From assembly GCA_033026295.1 (NCBI GenBank), contig CM065189.1, positions 2,695,851-2,759,850 of the forward strand: a stretch of 64,000 bases of DNA, read 5' to 3'. Source of the stretch: Channa striata. Its lineage: Eukaryota > Chordata > Actinopteri > Anabantiformes > Channidae. Each line of letters opens with the position of its first letter. The stretch's first letter is position 1. Under the pieces are notes generated by a model. The model was given only the letters and a program-made list of their open reading frames with translations, was not told the origin of the DNA and ran no database searches. The position numbers were made by a program, and so were the translations under genes. Of the stretch, positions 47,021 to 62,000 are shown in pieces.

Positions 47021-50000
47021 ATGGACGGGAAGGTTAAGAAACAGAAGCGACATCAGCAGAAGCACAGTGGACCAAAGGCAGAGAAAAAGAAGCACAAGAA
47101 GCAGGGAGCTTCAACAGAGGAGGATGAACGCAAACGCAACCCCAAAGCGTTTGCGGTTCAGTCCGCAGTCAAAATGGCCAAGACCTTCCACAGGTCAGTG
47201 TCTTTCCTATTGACTGACTGCTGCTGCCACCTCTGTTACATCAACAATGCAATGTTCCTCTTTGCTGGCTGACTACCGGTTAGGGGCAGACATTTCCCAA
47301 AACACCAATAGTAGGGTTTCAGTGTCTTACTCAAGGACACTTTGACATGTGACAGGAGATCGAACCAACAACCCTGGGCTTGGTGGATGACTACTCTACC
47401 TCCTGTGCCACAGTCGCCCTCGTTTAAAAATATTAGACTAATGTAAATTATTAACAAAAAGTGTTTCCTGTGTACATTTTTTTAGGGCCCAGGACATAAA
47501 GACCAAAAAGCATCACATCCCCCTTGTGGACCGGTCTCCCCTGGAACCCCCTCCTGTTGTGATTGTAGTTGTTGGACCTCCCAAAGTGGGGAAAAGTACC
47601 TTAATCCGCTGCCTAATCAAAAATTTCACCCGCCAGAAACTGGGCGACATATGTGGACCTGTCACTATAGTTTCTGGTGAGTTTGACAAGTGATTTATTA
47701 AACCGAATATATATATTTCCATTAGCAGCTGCCTTTAACAGATCGCTGCTCTTTATTTTTGTACAGTTTCACAACTTTGTTTTCAATTTACATTCCTCTA
47801 ATATAATTCAAGAAGTAGGTCTTCTATTGCTTTTATTACATATCTATTCCTCCAAGACACTCTGTATGATAAAACTCATTAAACCTGCTTATTTTTCTGA
47901 ATCACATAACAAAAGGAACATGTTTGGGGAGGATTTCTCCTTTTCTGACAGACACAATGACACATAGCTCCAAGTGTGCAAATGTTGGATAGTCTAGTTC
48001 AAGTCTTTGCTCTCTGCTTTAGAAACTTTAGAATGATGACTGTTTTTATTCCATCGAGCCTGTGAGCCTGAAGGTCGCTGACTTTCAAAATTTAGCCTCG
48101 TCCCTCTCAAGCTAATTGCAAGCAAATATACAGGGTTTAAATCATTTGCACGTCATTGGATTGTTTGTAATTACATCTACTCTGTCTAGAGTTTTTTTGA
48201 AAACAGGACAGTGAAAGGGAATGTTCGATCCCCCATTAGCATATTAACGTTGTCATTGTGATATTAGTATAGTGACAACAACATTAATGGTTCAGAGGCA
48301 AACAGCAGAATTCTTGCCTCACATTTTACCAGACACCTTAGCTCATACGCGGAGTGATGTTGTGAAAATGTCCATTTAGAAAAACGAGGTGGTTGGAATA
48401 AATGGGTCTTTAGCCAATAATTGATCCTTTCCTGTCACTGTTATGAGTTCAATTCTCAAGTTACAATGTAAATTTGTGTATTAAGTCAAAACTCTTTGTA
48501 TGATTCAGGAAAGAAGCGTCGCCTCACTTTTGTGGAGTGTAACAACGATATAAACATGATGATAGACCTCGCAAAAGTAGCTGACCTGGTAAGGTTGAAC
48601 AAATCTGTTAATTTGTGTAATGTCAAGCAGCATCACTATAAAAATATTTGTAATTCCATGGTTTCAATTAATTGAGAGACAGGAATGAAAAATGTACCCT
48701 CACATTTTGTTTACAGGATGATGTTTTTAATAAAGAAAATAAATAAATTGCATTGTCACCTGCAGGTTTTGATGTTGATTGATGCTAGCTTTGGCTTTGA
48801 GATGGAGACGTTTGAGTTCCTCAACATCTGCCAGGTACATGGCTTTCCTCGTATCATGGGTGTGCTTACACACCTGGATTCGTTCAGGAACAACAAGACA
48901 CTGAGGAAGACAAAGAAGAACCTCAAACATCGGTTCTGGACGGAGGTGTACCAGGTAAACAAGAAGCTTACATATTTACTGCAGAAACGTACACTGAAAC
49001 AATAATTTGCACATTAATGAGTCTTGTAGAAGACGATTTTTATACGTGTGTGCATGTGTTTGAAACTGTCAGGGGGCCAAGCTGTTCTATCTGTCTGGTA
49101 TGGTTTATGGTGAATATCAGACTCAGGAAGTGAAGAACCTGGGCCGCTTCATCTCCGTCATGAAGTTCCGTCCTCTAGTTTGGCAGACCTCCCATCCTTA
49201 TGTGTTGGTGGACCGGTAAGTGTTGACTTAACGTAAGTGCTAACATAAGTTTTTTGCAATTAGAATTATCCAGGATTCAGGCTAAGCTAAGCTGTGAGGT
49301 GATGCATTCACAGGCTTTTACTTTGTACCCAGTTAAGAAAATTCTTTTCTCGATATTACCTCACACAGCATGGAGGACCTGACTGACCCTGAGAAACTGA
49401 GGAAAGACCCCAAGTGTGACCGAACTGTGTCACTCTATGGCTACCTGAGAGGGACATATTTGAAAAACAAAGGCCAGGTTCATATCCCAGGTACATTTGC
49501 TGGGCATCTGGGTTTGTGTTTTGTGCTGGGATTTGTACTTTCATAGAAAGTGCAACAGCCCTGAAAGCAATTGGCCAGCTGCATAGCAGCTCTCCCATTA
49601 TAGTATGAGTGCGAATTAGTAAATAAAAAGCAGCGTAAAGCGCTTTAAATATAGGTAAAAAAGTGCTATATAACTTCACGTTTACCATTTAGTAATTATG
49701 GTATTTGTTTTAAAACATATTTACGAGCTATATGGTGTGTTGTCTACTGTGCAGGTTCTGGAGACTTTCAAGTTGCAGATGTGAACTTCCTGCCGGACCC
49801 GTGTCCTCTGCCAGACGCTCAGAAGAAGAGAGCACTTAATGAAAAGGAGCGTCTGCTCTATGCACCTATGGCGGGGGTCGGGGGAGTTGTGTATGACAAA
49901 GATGCTGTGTATATTGACCTTCCTGCCAGCCATGTGAATCAGCAGCAGGTGTGTGGATGTCTTTGTGTGTGTGTTTTATAGCAGACTGACTATTTAAAAG

Positions 50001-53000
50001 CACTTTGTTTGACCTTTTGGGTTTTTATGACCAGGGTTGTTGTATGTTTTGTGAAACGTAATCTTCTTTATCTGCAACAGGAGGAGGTGCGACCTACCAC
50101 TGAGCTGGTCCAGTCTCTTATCGACACACATGCCACCCTGGATGCCAAGATGGCTGCCAGTAAGGTGTCTCTGTTTAGCGGCTCTGCCACCCTGGATCCC
50201 ACAGACATTGAGCAGCAACAAATGGGGTAAGAAGCTGAACATTATTATGTTTCTCAGTAGAATTTCAAAGAATTTGGGTATTTTCTCAACTCTGAGCCAA
50301 AATATAAGTAAAAGTTTTAGAGAATCAAGTAAAAACTGTGTTTCAAGGAACAAAATATTGAAATTAAATACTGGATGGCAGTGATCTTTGGACCCTCGGC
50401 AGCACTGCATTAAAAGCAGACCTGATTCTGTAATAGAATTTATTGCATGCATATTTGAAATCGTTTGACATTAAGTGGAAAACAGTCCTGTCATCCGAGG
50501 TGTCAGATTTAAAATATTTTGTTAAATATCATAGATGCTGCATCCTCCATGCTAAAGAGGAGAGAGACCATCTGATTTTTTAGGCACAGTTTAAAAACCA
50601 GCATCTAGAACTTGTTGTGTGGCATTAATGCATGCAGCGTGGGTAACAAGCCGTTAATGCATAATGATATTTACACGTTACAGGCCTTTTTTAAGGAAGC
50701 TCTGAATTATTTTATCAACAGAATGTCAAACCACATTCTGCACATATTACAACAACATGGCTCAGTAGTAAAAGTAATAAAATGTTTAATAGACACATTA
50801 ACCAGTGAAACAACAGTAAAACTAACAGCCTGCTGCTTTGATAAAATGAATGTTTTGTGTTGCGTTAGAGAAAAGGAGGGCCCTCACGAGAAGCTAGTCT
50901 GGGACCCATACACCCAGAGAAAGAGGAGGAAAGTAGTCTTCCCTGAGGAAGAGGAGGAGGAGGAGGATGCCAACGGGCCTAGTGATGATGATGACGATAT
51001 TAGTGAGGACAGTGACCAGGAGGTGCAGGATGATGAGTATCACTTGTCCAAATTTCTCAAAGAGGCAAGAACACAATCTCTAGCAGGTGGTGATGCTCCT
51101 CCAGTGAAGAAAAAGAAAATTGAGGAGAAGAAAGGAGAAAATGACGTGATCGCTGAAGCCCCAATGTTTGCTGATAGCGAAGACGACTTGGAGATGAGTG
51201 AGGATGAGACTGGGAGAACAGGAGACTCTGGACACTGTTCTGAAGAAGATGGGGAAGAGAGTGAGGATGAAGAAGATGAAGAAAATTCAGATGATCAATC
51301 AATGGAGGAGGAGGAGAGTGAAGCTGTATTGAATCAACAAAATGCGAGCAACCAACAGGAGGAGGATGAACAGGGTAAATTTGTTGGCATGTATTATCAT
51401 ATTTTTGTGTGTTCCTTTTGTTTCAGCTCAGGTTAGAGATAAAAAATGTATTTATTAATTTATGTGAAACGCCTGGCCAAAGGTTTTCTCCTTTGCATAT
51501 GAAACATTAGTTCAGCCAAGCCCCTTTCACACATGAACTCTAGAGAATGTCAGGTGAAATATGGATTATGTCTGAATTCCAGTGCATGAATGGGACTTAG
51601 GTGACCCTCAGAAAACGTTGCATAATATAGAGTATCCTGTCAGTCAGCTCAGACACAAAATTAAAAAAGCAAAAAGTCATTGGACAGTATAAACACACGA
51701 TCCATGCTTGTATAATAAGTCACAGCTTCAAGAGAATAGAGATAGCTCATCTTCAGCATGACTTCAAAGATTAGCTGCATTTGAACAGTTACACAGATTA
51801 TCCCGATTTCTACAAGGAACCAGGCTCTGGACAGCGGTCCATACTATTAATAAATAACTTAAATCAAGAATACCACTTCTACTTTTACTGTGCATTATAT
51901 ATGTGAGTTAGTGAGTACATTGTTTCAGAATCTGTGATGTGAAGCTTGAAATGTGTTTTTAAACACCCTGTGGCCAAAGACAGGATCGATTTGTCACCCT
52001 GTATATGCAGCATTTCTTTTCATTTTAATGTAGTCTTTGACTGTGATCAAAAGCTCTGTGGTGATAGAAAATGTTCACTCTCCTTAGGAGCTCTGAGGTG
52101 GAAGGAGGGTCTTCAGCATAAGGCAGCACAAGCGTTCTTACGGCAACAAGAAGCTGCCCCCAATCTGAGAAAACTGGTTTATGGTTCAGGTAATTAATGC
52201 TTGCTTTTTTTATTGCTGCGATTGATTACTGTGTCATAATTACTGTGTATATACAGTGAGGGAAAAAATTATTTGAACCCCAGCTGATTTTGTAAGTTTG
52301 CCCACTAACAAAGAAATGATCAGTCTATAATTTCAGTGGTAGGTTTATTTGAACAGGGAGAGACAACAATGACAAAAAAAATCCAAAAAATGTGTTTCAA
52401 AAAGAGTTAGAAGTTAATTTGCATTTCCATGAAGGAAATAAGTATTTGATCCCTTTGAAAAACGTGCTTTATTACTTGGTGGCAAAACCTTTGTTGGCAA
52501 TCACAGAGGTCAGCCGTTTCTTGTAGTTGGCCACAAGGTTTGCCCACATCTCAGGGGGGATTTTGGCCCACTCCTCTTTGCAGATCCTCTCCAAGTCATT
52601 AATGTTTCGTGGCTGATGTTTGGCAACTTGAACCTTCAGCTCCCTCCACAGATTTTCTATGGGATTAAGGTCTGGAGACTGACTAGGCCACTCCATGACC
52701 TTAATATGCTTCTTCTTGATCCAATCCTTTGTTGACTTGGCCGTGTGTTTTGGATCATTGTCATGCTGGAATACCCAACCACGACCCATTTTCAATGCCC
52801 TGACTGAGGGAAGGAGGTTCTCACCCAACATTTGATGGTACATGGCCCCATTCATCCTCCCTTTGATGCGGTGCAATTGTCCTGTCCCCTTAGCAGAAAA
52901 ACACCCCCAAAGCCTAATGTTTCCAACTCCATATTTGACGGTTGGGACGGTGTTTTTGGAGTCATAGGCAGCATTCCTCCTCCTCCAAACACGGCGAGTT

Positions 53001-56000
53001 GAGTTGATGCCAAAGTGCTCGATTTTGGTCTCATCTGACCACAACACTTTCACCCAGTCTTCCTCTGAATCAGTCAGATGTTCAGTGGCAAACTTCAAAC
53101 GGGCCTGTAGATGGGCTTTCTTGAGCAGGGGGACCTTGCGGGCGCCAGCAGGATTTCAGTCCTTCACGGCGTAGTGTGTTACCAACTGTTTTTTTGGTGA
53201 CTATGGTCCCAGCTGCCCTGAGATCATTGACAAGTTCCTCCCGAGTAGTTCTGGGCTGATTCCTCACCGTTCTCATTATCATTGAAACTCCACGAGGTGA
53301 GATCTTGCATGGAGCTCCAGACCGAGGGAGATTGGCAGTTAATTTATGTTTCTTCCATTTGCGAATAATTGCACCAACTGTTGTCACCTTCTCACCCAGC
53401 TGCTTGGCGATGGTCTTGTAGCCCATTCCAGCCTTGTGTAGGTCCACAATCTTGTCCCTGACATCCTTGGAAAGCTCTTTGGTCTTGGCCATGGTGAAGA
53501 GTTTGGAATCTGGATTGATTGATTGCTTCTGTGGACAGGTCTCTTTTATACAGGTAACGAGCTGAGAGGGTTGCCAATGTCAGCTCGTTACCTGTATAAG
53601 ATCCACCTGGGAGCTAGAGATCTTGCTGACGGATAGGGGATCAAATACTTATTTCCTTCATGGAAATGCAAATTAATTTATAACTCGTTTTGAAACGCAT
53701 TTTTCTGGATTTTTTTTGTCATTGTTGTCTCTCACTGTTCAAATAAACCTACCATTGAAATTGTAGACTGATCATTTCTTTGTTAGTGGGCAAACTTACA
53801 AAATCAGCTGGGGTTCAAATAATTTTTTCCCTCACTGTATATATTCTCACACGTAAAATTAGGATCACAGAGCAATAAATCCCACCACCAAATGTACAGT
53901 GGTGTTTGTTCTGAATGGGTGAGCATACAGACACTCATCTGTGTGCTTACTCGTTTATCGGTTGCAATGAGCTAAAGTTTAGTTTGTCCACTGATAAATC
54001 CTTCTTCATGAAAGTGATAATGTTGAATTTGTGTTGAAGCTGTTCCAGACAGGTGTAGATCCACTATTCTGTGATTCTGATCTTTTTTGCCAGTTGGACA
54101 GGCCCAGGATTCAGAGGATGAGGATGAGGAGGAGTTGGGGGGGCTTTTTCGAGTCAGTCGCCCTCAGAAAAGCAAGAAGTTTCAAGAAAACGCTCTGGAC
54201 TGCTCCCGTTTCAACCCTGACACCTCCCACAACTGGGATTTGGAGGAGGTAGTGTCATTCAAATATTCTTCTAAAACTCAGAAAGATGTAGCAATTCCTT
54301 GGTTTCCTAATGTGCTGTTGTTCTGACGTTTTTCAGATGTTAAACTCCATCAGGGACTGCTTTGTAACAGGGAAGTGGGAGGAAGGCCAAGATGCTGTCA
54401 CGCTACTGAAGGAGGACGGTGAGGAATAAATGTTGTCGACATTGAGTTAGAAGTAACACTGTTGGAGCTGTCCTGTCATTAGGAAACACAGCTTTGTTTA
54501 GCATTGTTGAGGTGGATAAACCCTGAAAGAAAAAGAAATTGTAACATACAACATGTTGTGCTGCTTTCTCTAGAGGAGCTGTATGGGGACTTTGAGGACT
54601 TAGAAACTGGAGAAATTCACAAGAGCCAAACTGAGCTGCAGGATGAGGCCGAGGTACATCTTCTTAACTTTGAATAATTATGCAAAAACAAGTACATTAG
54701 AGGATATAGACCATTCATATTTTACTATTGGATAATACTTGGACTCCTTGTGACCAACAGTATAGTGAGAACGATGATGATGATGATGATGATGATGATG
54801 CTAATGGAGCTGGGGATCATCTGGAGAAGGTGGATGATGACGAGGCCCAGAAGAAAAAGCGCCTGGAAAAGAAACAAAGACTGAAGGAACGATTTGATGC
54901 AGAATACGATGATGGAGATGCTACGTACTTTGATGACCTGAAGGAGGAGATGCAGAAGCAGGCTGAGGTAGACTGTTTACAGCACAATATCCACTTCATT
55001 GCTAAATCCACTTTACAACCTTATTTTTTGAAACAGCAACAAGTTATCCACAATATCCATTGGACAGTGTCCAGTCTGTAACACCTCAGATTGGACAGTG
55101 TGTCTAAGCCTTTACCTTGTAATAACATTACAGAGCGGTGGGAGATTGACACGAATAACTAAAGCCCCTTTAGAGAATGCAAACGCAAATGTCAAAGAGA
55201 GATGCTGCCAACGTTATACAGACTTTATCCTTTGAGCCCTGTAGTACTGTGTCTGTATTATGTGCACAAGCTTATGAATGCATGCACTGGCCCCTCCTGA
55301 ATTTTCAGGAGGATTAAAAGCGAGGTAACAGACTTATTGATGACATTTGTATCACTTGACTGCTTGACTAGCCAAGTGATTGAAACCTCTTTTCTTTATG
55401 CATGGCTCCCATTTGCTGTGAACAAAACATGCTGTGCCTGCTGTGCACTGAAATCAAGTTTAAGAAGAAGACATTTCACACTGCCGCTGGTTGTTGCACG
55501 TGTGAAACATAACTCAAAGTTGAATTCGCCTAACATTGTTCAAAGTTTATATGTAGCGTCTTTAGCTACAACCACATTTAGTAAGAAGTTGGGACAATGT
55601 GTCTCAATCTCATCAACCCATATTTTATTTCCTATAAAACATAAACAACATACTGTATCAGATGTTGAAGCAGAAATTTGACCATTTCATGGAAAATATT
55701 AGCTCATTTTGCATTTGATGGCAGCACGACATCTCAAAAAAGGTGGAAGAGGGCGATGTTTAACATTGTGTAGCATCCCCTCTTCTTTAATGACTGACTG
55801 TAAATGTCTGGAAAGTGAGGAGACCAGTTGCTGGAGTTGGAGAGGAATGTTGTCCCATTCTTGTCTGATGTAGGATTCTAGCTGCTCAACAGTCCGGGGC
55901 CTTTGTTGCTGGATTTTTGATTTATTTATTTTTTTAAGTATGCTCACATATGTCCCTCAGTCTGTGGCACAAACTGAAAATAATACCGTACTGAGAATAA

Positions 56001-59000
56001 TAAAACTAACAGGCTCATTATAATGACTGACATCTCAAATGAAACTTTGCGGATTTTTATTACTAAAACTTTATTAAATTATAGGGGCGACATTTTTTTT
56101 GTGTTTCACATATTAACCACAGCATCTTAGGTGGCATTAAGTTCAGATTTTTCACATGTGTTCTTTTTATCTTATCGTCACTTAGTAGGTAATGGGAAGT
56201 TGAAAGTAACAGTTCTTTTTTGGTTTCGGTGCATGTTATACACAGTTGTTAAAGCTTAGTCTTGTTTGTAACAGTACAGGACTAAACAGTTGATATTTTA
56301 GAAAACACCTATTATGTTATCTAAAATAACTAATGCCGAAATGCAATATATGTAAAGAATAAATTTAAGCTAAAATCAAGCAAAGTAGATTTGAAAGAAA
56401 TGACGCACGTGGCTAACCCATGGAAGCATATGTAAGATGTGACTGGATTAGTGTATCTTCTGGTCACCAGTGGTCACCATAATAATTTCTTCTTCATTTC
56501 TTAAAATACCCTCCATGATCTGTTAGCTGTTTTTTTTTTTTTTTTTTTTTACTGTTAATGTTTTTTTAATTTCTGGTTCGATGTGTTTGTATCCTCAGCT
56601 AAACAGGGCAGAGTTTGAGGATGTGGACGACGAGACCAGAGTTCAGTACGAAGGTTTTCGACCAGGAATGTATGTCAGAGTGGAAATCTCCTCTGTCCCC
56701 TGTGAGTTTGTCACTAACTTCGATCCCCATTACCCCATCATCCTCGGAGGTCTGAGCTCAAGTGAAGGCAACGTAGGATACCTGCAGGTAAATGCGCTGG
56801 TCTGCACACTGGTTTTTTACCTGAGGTGTTATTTGAGATGAGATGAGACATTAGCAAAAACAGTTGGAGTAATTTACTTTCACATACTGTATGTTTAGAC
56901 ATCCTGACTGTGTATTAAGACCAGCTTGAGGAGTCCTGCACTACTCCTTCAACAATAGATCAAACGAACTAAACAGAGCTCAAGTGTGCAAATATTGTAC
57001 ATGAAGTATTATCGTTGGAGTTTTCCCAGCTTTATTCAGTGCACGTTAAAAAACAACAACAGTTATCAACCTAAGTTACAAAAATAACGTGATTTGGAAA
57101 AGGATCACCCCCCATACACACACAGGAGCACTTGTGCATGGATCATTATATGCATGTGACTGTGTGTGTTTCTGTTTGTCAGATGCGACTAAAAAAACAC
57201 CGCTGGTATGAACGCATCCTGAAGACACGGGACCCCCTCATCCTTTCCTTAGGCTGGAGGCGCTTCCAGACCATCCCCCTGTACCACATAGAGGATCACA
57301 ACGGACGTCACCGCCTGCTCAAATACACACCACAGCACATGCACTGTGGAGCCTCCATCTGGGGTGAGACACACACAGTAAAGCACCGCTGTACAGCTCT
57401 GAGTCAGATTTCAATCTTTATGGATGTTTAACTTTTTTTCTTCAGTCTACTAATAAAAGTAAGGAATTATTTTTGATTTACAGACCCCATTTCAGTGAAG
57501 ATAGGTCGTTGTTTGAAACATAAATAAAACCGAACAAAATGACTTGGAAATCCTTTTTGACCCATATTCAATGGGAGACAGGTCTGGACTGCGGGCAGGT
57601 CAGTCTAGTACCTGCATTTTTTTACGACGAAGCCACGCTGTTGTAACACATGCAGAATGTGGCTTTCCATGGTCTAACTGAAATAAGCTGGGACATCCCT
57701 GAAAAAAACATTGCTCGGATCAAAACCTCTATGTACATTTCAGAGTTAATGGTGTCTTCACAATATTATGCTAGTTATTCACCGCACGTGTCAAATAGCT
57801 CAACACCAGGTGTCAATTAGTGGAACTTCTTCAAATCACATAATCTACAACTGGGCTAATATATGTAATTTCACTTAATAAATATCTTACTACATAGAAT
57901 AATTTCCCCACTCTCAGTAGTACGTATGGTAGATTTAGTAATTGTCAGTGCCATAGTAATATTATTAGATTAGGCCATTTATGCATTCATTGCAATATGA
58001 ACATATTATTGCTGTATATGGTTACAGTGTGATCTCCAAAACTATTGGAACAGCAAGAACATTTCACTTACATTTGCAGTACACTGAAGAGATTTGGGGG
58101 CCAAGACCAAAAGATTTCCATCAGGTGAAATTTCAGAATTTCAGCTGTTAGTTGACTTTCAGTTTTCAATTATTAAATATGACTACTCTGGGTTTACCTG
58201 TGAATATACTTACAGTCATAAGTAATGAACAACGTTTGGAGTTTCCTGGTTTTCTTTGTATAATGGTCATTAAATATGAGCTGATCTTCAAAGTCACAAA
58301 TATAAACAAACACATTTTTTCTAAGCTGATAACACACAGTCATGATATTTAATACCCTTAATAAACATAGTATTGTGTTAACTAGTTGAAACCTGTTTGG
58401 CAGTAGTAACCTCCAGCAACCTCCTGTAGCTCTATGTTAGACCTGCACAGTGTTCACAGGGAACTTTGGACAGTTCTTCCTGAGAGAACTCTTTCATCTC
58501 AGCCACATTCTTGCGACGTCTGGTGTAAACGGCGCTCTTGAAGCCATTTCTATATTAGGTGAAGGTCTGGGTTTTGACTCTGTCCACTATGCTTCGCTGT
58601 CGGGATGATGTTCTCTTGTTGGTATGCGATTCTCTTTTTACGCTATATGCAGTGTTGAGTGTTCTTGCCCCCCAGTTTTACTTTTGTTTCATCTGTAATG
58701 AAAATATTTTCATACCAGTGTTGGGGAGTCTCCTTGCAGTCATTGGCAATCTTTAGGTAGGCTGCATTGTTGTTTTTTGAGAGCAATGACTTCACCACGT
58801 TGTCCTGCCAGGGGTTGGTTGTTTGATTTTATGAGGCATAGCTCATATCAGTTGATGCTGCTTGTAAATAACACACTGATGGGGACTTGTATTGTCAGTC
58901 AAGGGAGTTCTAAACCACATCTTCATTCGTTTCATTGATTGGACTCTGGCTTTCCTAATCACTGATCCTAGTTAACGTTTCATGATATCAGAAGCCTAGT

Positions 59001-62000
59001 GTTGCCATTAGGTCCTAATCAGACAGAACATGTTTTAGAAGTCTGGGGTTGCTCTTTCAAATTTGTATTCAGTGACAGTGAAGCATTTTGCCTGCTGCCT
59101 TTGTATTGTGGTAAGCATCAAGTCTCTCCATGTGCCCTGAATGTATCCAAGTTCAACTCATATGAATTGAGAGACCCAGTGATTGACTGCAGATTGTCTC
59201 GTGTCTCTGCTCATCCTAACATTAAGCCAGCGACCATCTCCCGGGGAGTATGAGGGGGTGGGGGGCTGCTGCATAAAGACTGGGTAGCCTGTGACTGGTG
59301 TTGGCGGCAGCCCCGCTGCTTGTTGAGAAGAGAGAAAACGACATGTGCCAAAGGTCTAACACAAGGTCTAACACCAAGTCGTTGTTGGCATCACTGGCTA
59401 ATCAAGCTTAACAGCAGCGCGCTGTTTAATTGACAACTAATTGTGAGATAATCTTTTTGTGAAAGAAGTGGGCAGGACACTTATAAATTGGGTTGGCTAT
59501 ACATGTAAGTTGGTTTACAGAATGACCACTCAAATTTGACTAATCAAGTTTTCAAATGTATGTAGGATTCATTGGCCCTTTGGGAAGCACTTAAAAAGTG
59601 CTGGAAAACCCTGTTTTACGGGTTAGGCTAAAGAAAAGAATCTAACTTTGGCCTTTCCACATTAGAAAATTGCAAGATGGTGTTGCTTGTGTTTTCTAAA
59701 GTTACAGCATTTCCTTCTGATTAGCCCCTTACTTTTTCCACCATCATTCTGTATGTTTAAGAATACAGAGATTAAAGATGTGTTTTAGAAATATTGTGTG
59801 TATCTGTATTATCTGTAAAAAGAAGTTTAAGTTGTGATGTTTTTTCTCACTGAAGGTCCCATGACACCACAGGGGACTGGCTTCCTGGCCGTGCAATCTG
59901 TAGCAGGAACTAAAGTAAGTCTTAGTTAGACTCTAGTGAAATTTGTTTGATCAGTTTCTTTAGTTTAATTGGCATAGATCATATATCTTAGAATAACCTA
60001 GAGATAAGAACATCACTGCTACCTGGTAGTTAGAGTTTTTAAAGTAGAAATGTTATGTGCATTCTCATGGTATTGATTTTAGATATTTTTTTTACTGAAT
60101 AAATTACATTTGTTTTTGCAGGCTAATTTCCGCATTGCTGCCACAGGCGTGATCCTGGACCTGGATAAATCAGTGACTATAGTGAAGAAGCTCAAACTCA
60201 TCGGTTACCCCTACAAGATCTTTAAGAACACATGCTTTGTTAAAGTAAGAAACTTTCATTTCAGCTATAATTCCTCAGTCCATAGAAAAAAAAGCCTTTA
60301 GCTTTTCCTATAAGTTGTTAAATTTAAGTGATGAATTCACAAAATCAGATTGCTTAGACATAATTTAAATCAGAACCATACTTAGTTTTTTTTAATGACT
60401 CTGGTCAATGACTCAGTCAGGTAGATTAAAAGAGTAGATCCAGAAAGATGAGACAATAAAACCATTATCATTCCGCAGACCATTCAATATTTATAATAAT
60501 TTAGGTTTTATTTATCTAATGGTCGCAGGAGTTTTTTAATTTTTTTTATTTTATTTACTTGCTTCTGTTTCATTAAGAAAATCACCAGCATGCACCTTTT
60601 TAAAGTCCTCCTTTGTGTTCACAGGGCATGTTCAACACTGTGCTGGAGGTGGCTAAATTTGAAGGTGCCTCTGTACGGACAGTGTCAGGGGTCAGAGGTC
60701 AGATCAAGAAGGCTCTGGCTATGGCACCAGGAGCTTTCAGAGCTACGTTTGAGGATCGCTTGCTCATGAGTGGTGGGTGTTATCAGATGAATCTACTGGA
60801 TATGCGAATTTAATGATGAAAAGAAATGTAGCACATTTCCCTTTGGTTTCAAGGTCTTTTATTGTCATTTCAATCCTAAACAGTTGTGTAGAGAGTGAAA
60901 CCACGTTCCTCTAGTATCACATGATGACAGACACAGAAACACATGATACTAGTAATATAACTTGATGAAAGCGATTAAAGAACTACAATTACAACTGACA
61001 TGTAATTAGGCAATGATTTAAGCTGTGTTTTGTTGTGCGTGTGACTGCAGACATCGTCTTCCTACGGTCCTGGTATCCAGTGTCTGTTCCTCAGCTATAT
61101 AACCCAGTCACCTCACTGCTGTTGCCGGTCGGTCAAAAGGACAGTTGGGCAGGAATGAGGACCCTGGGCCAGCTAAAACATGACTTGAACATCCGCAACA
61201 AACCCAACACCGACTCTCTGTACAAGGTATACTCAGTCTGATTTAGGTTCAACTTCTTTATCATGGAGAAATTGTTCTGGCCTAGCGTTTGTATAGGAAA
61301 AAAAACAGTTAGTAGTCAGTACTTTACTTCCTTCTTAAAGAGTGAGGTTTCTTATTTTGGACTTGATTTATGTGGTTTTTGTCAGGGGAGAACATGCATA
61401 TGATGTCATTTGGAGGATTTTTTCAGCATATGTATATTGCTCCCCATTCCTTTCATTCCTTGCTTAATGAGATTCTGATTCAGAAGATAAATGTAAACAT
61501 ATCGCAGTTCCAGGGTTTTTCTAAGATGCAATAAAAACTCTCCCAATTGTTAATTCACTTGAACTTTTATCTAACCAAATTATAAAGAATTCTCAATTAC
61601 CAAGTGTGGGACAAAGGCATGTTTACCACTGTGTTGACAGCACGTTTTTATTTCACTAGACTTTGTTAAATAGCAACAAGTATATACTTGTATATACTCA
61701 TCACAATAGCATGACAGATTCTTATGCAGTGCTGACTGAGGGCTCAAAGGTTACTCACAATCAACAGTTGTTTCTGCCCTTGGCCTTTATACACTGAGAT
61801 TTCTGAAGAGCCCCATTATCTTTTCACAATATTATGGACCACAGAGACCTAAATTCTTATCAATCTAGTGTTGAGAAATACTTCTTTGAAAAGCTTGGAT
61901 TTCTTTCATGATGTTTGTGATAACGTGGTGAGCCGGGACCAATTTGTTCCTACTAAGAGTGAGGCTTTGGTGGATCCTCCTTTTATACTCTATCACGATG

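Noticed and set aside
50612..50868. Open frame running into bms1 exon 10 from the intron
   Set aside because: The frame is intronic until the AG at 50868; the exon 9-10 junction restores the GEKEGPHEKL reading expected for BMS1.
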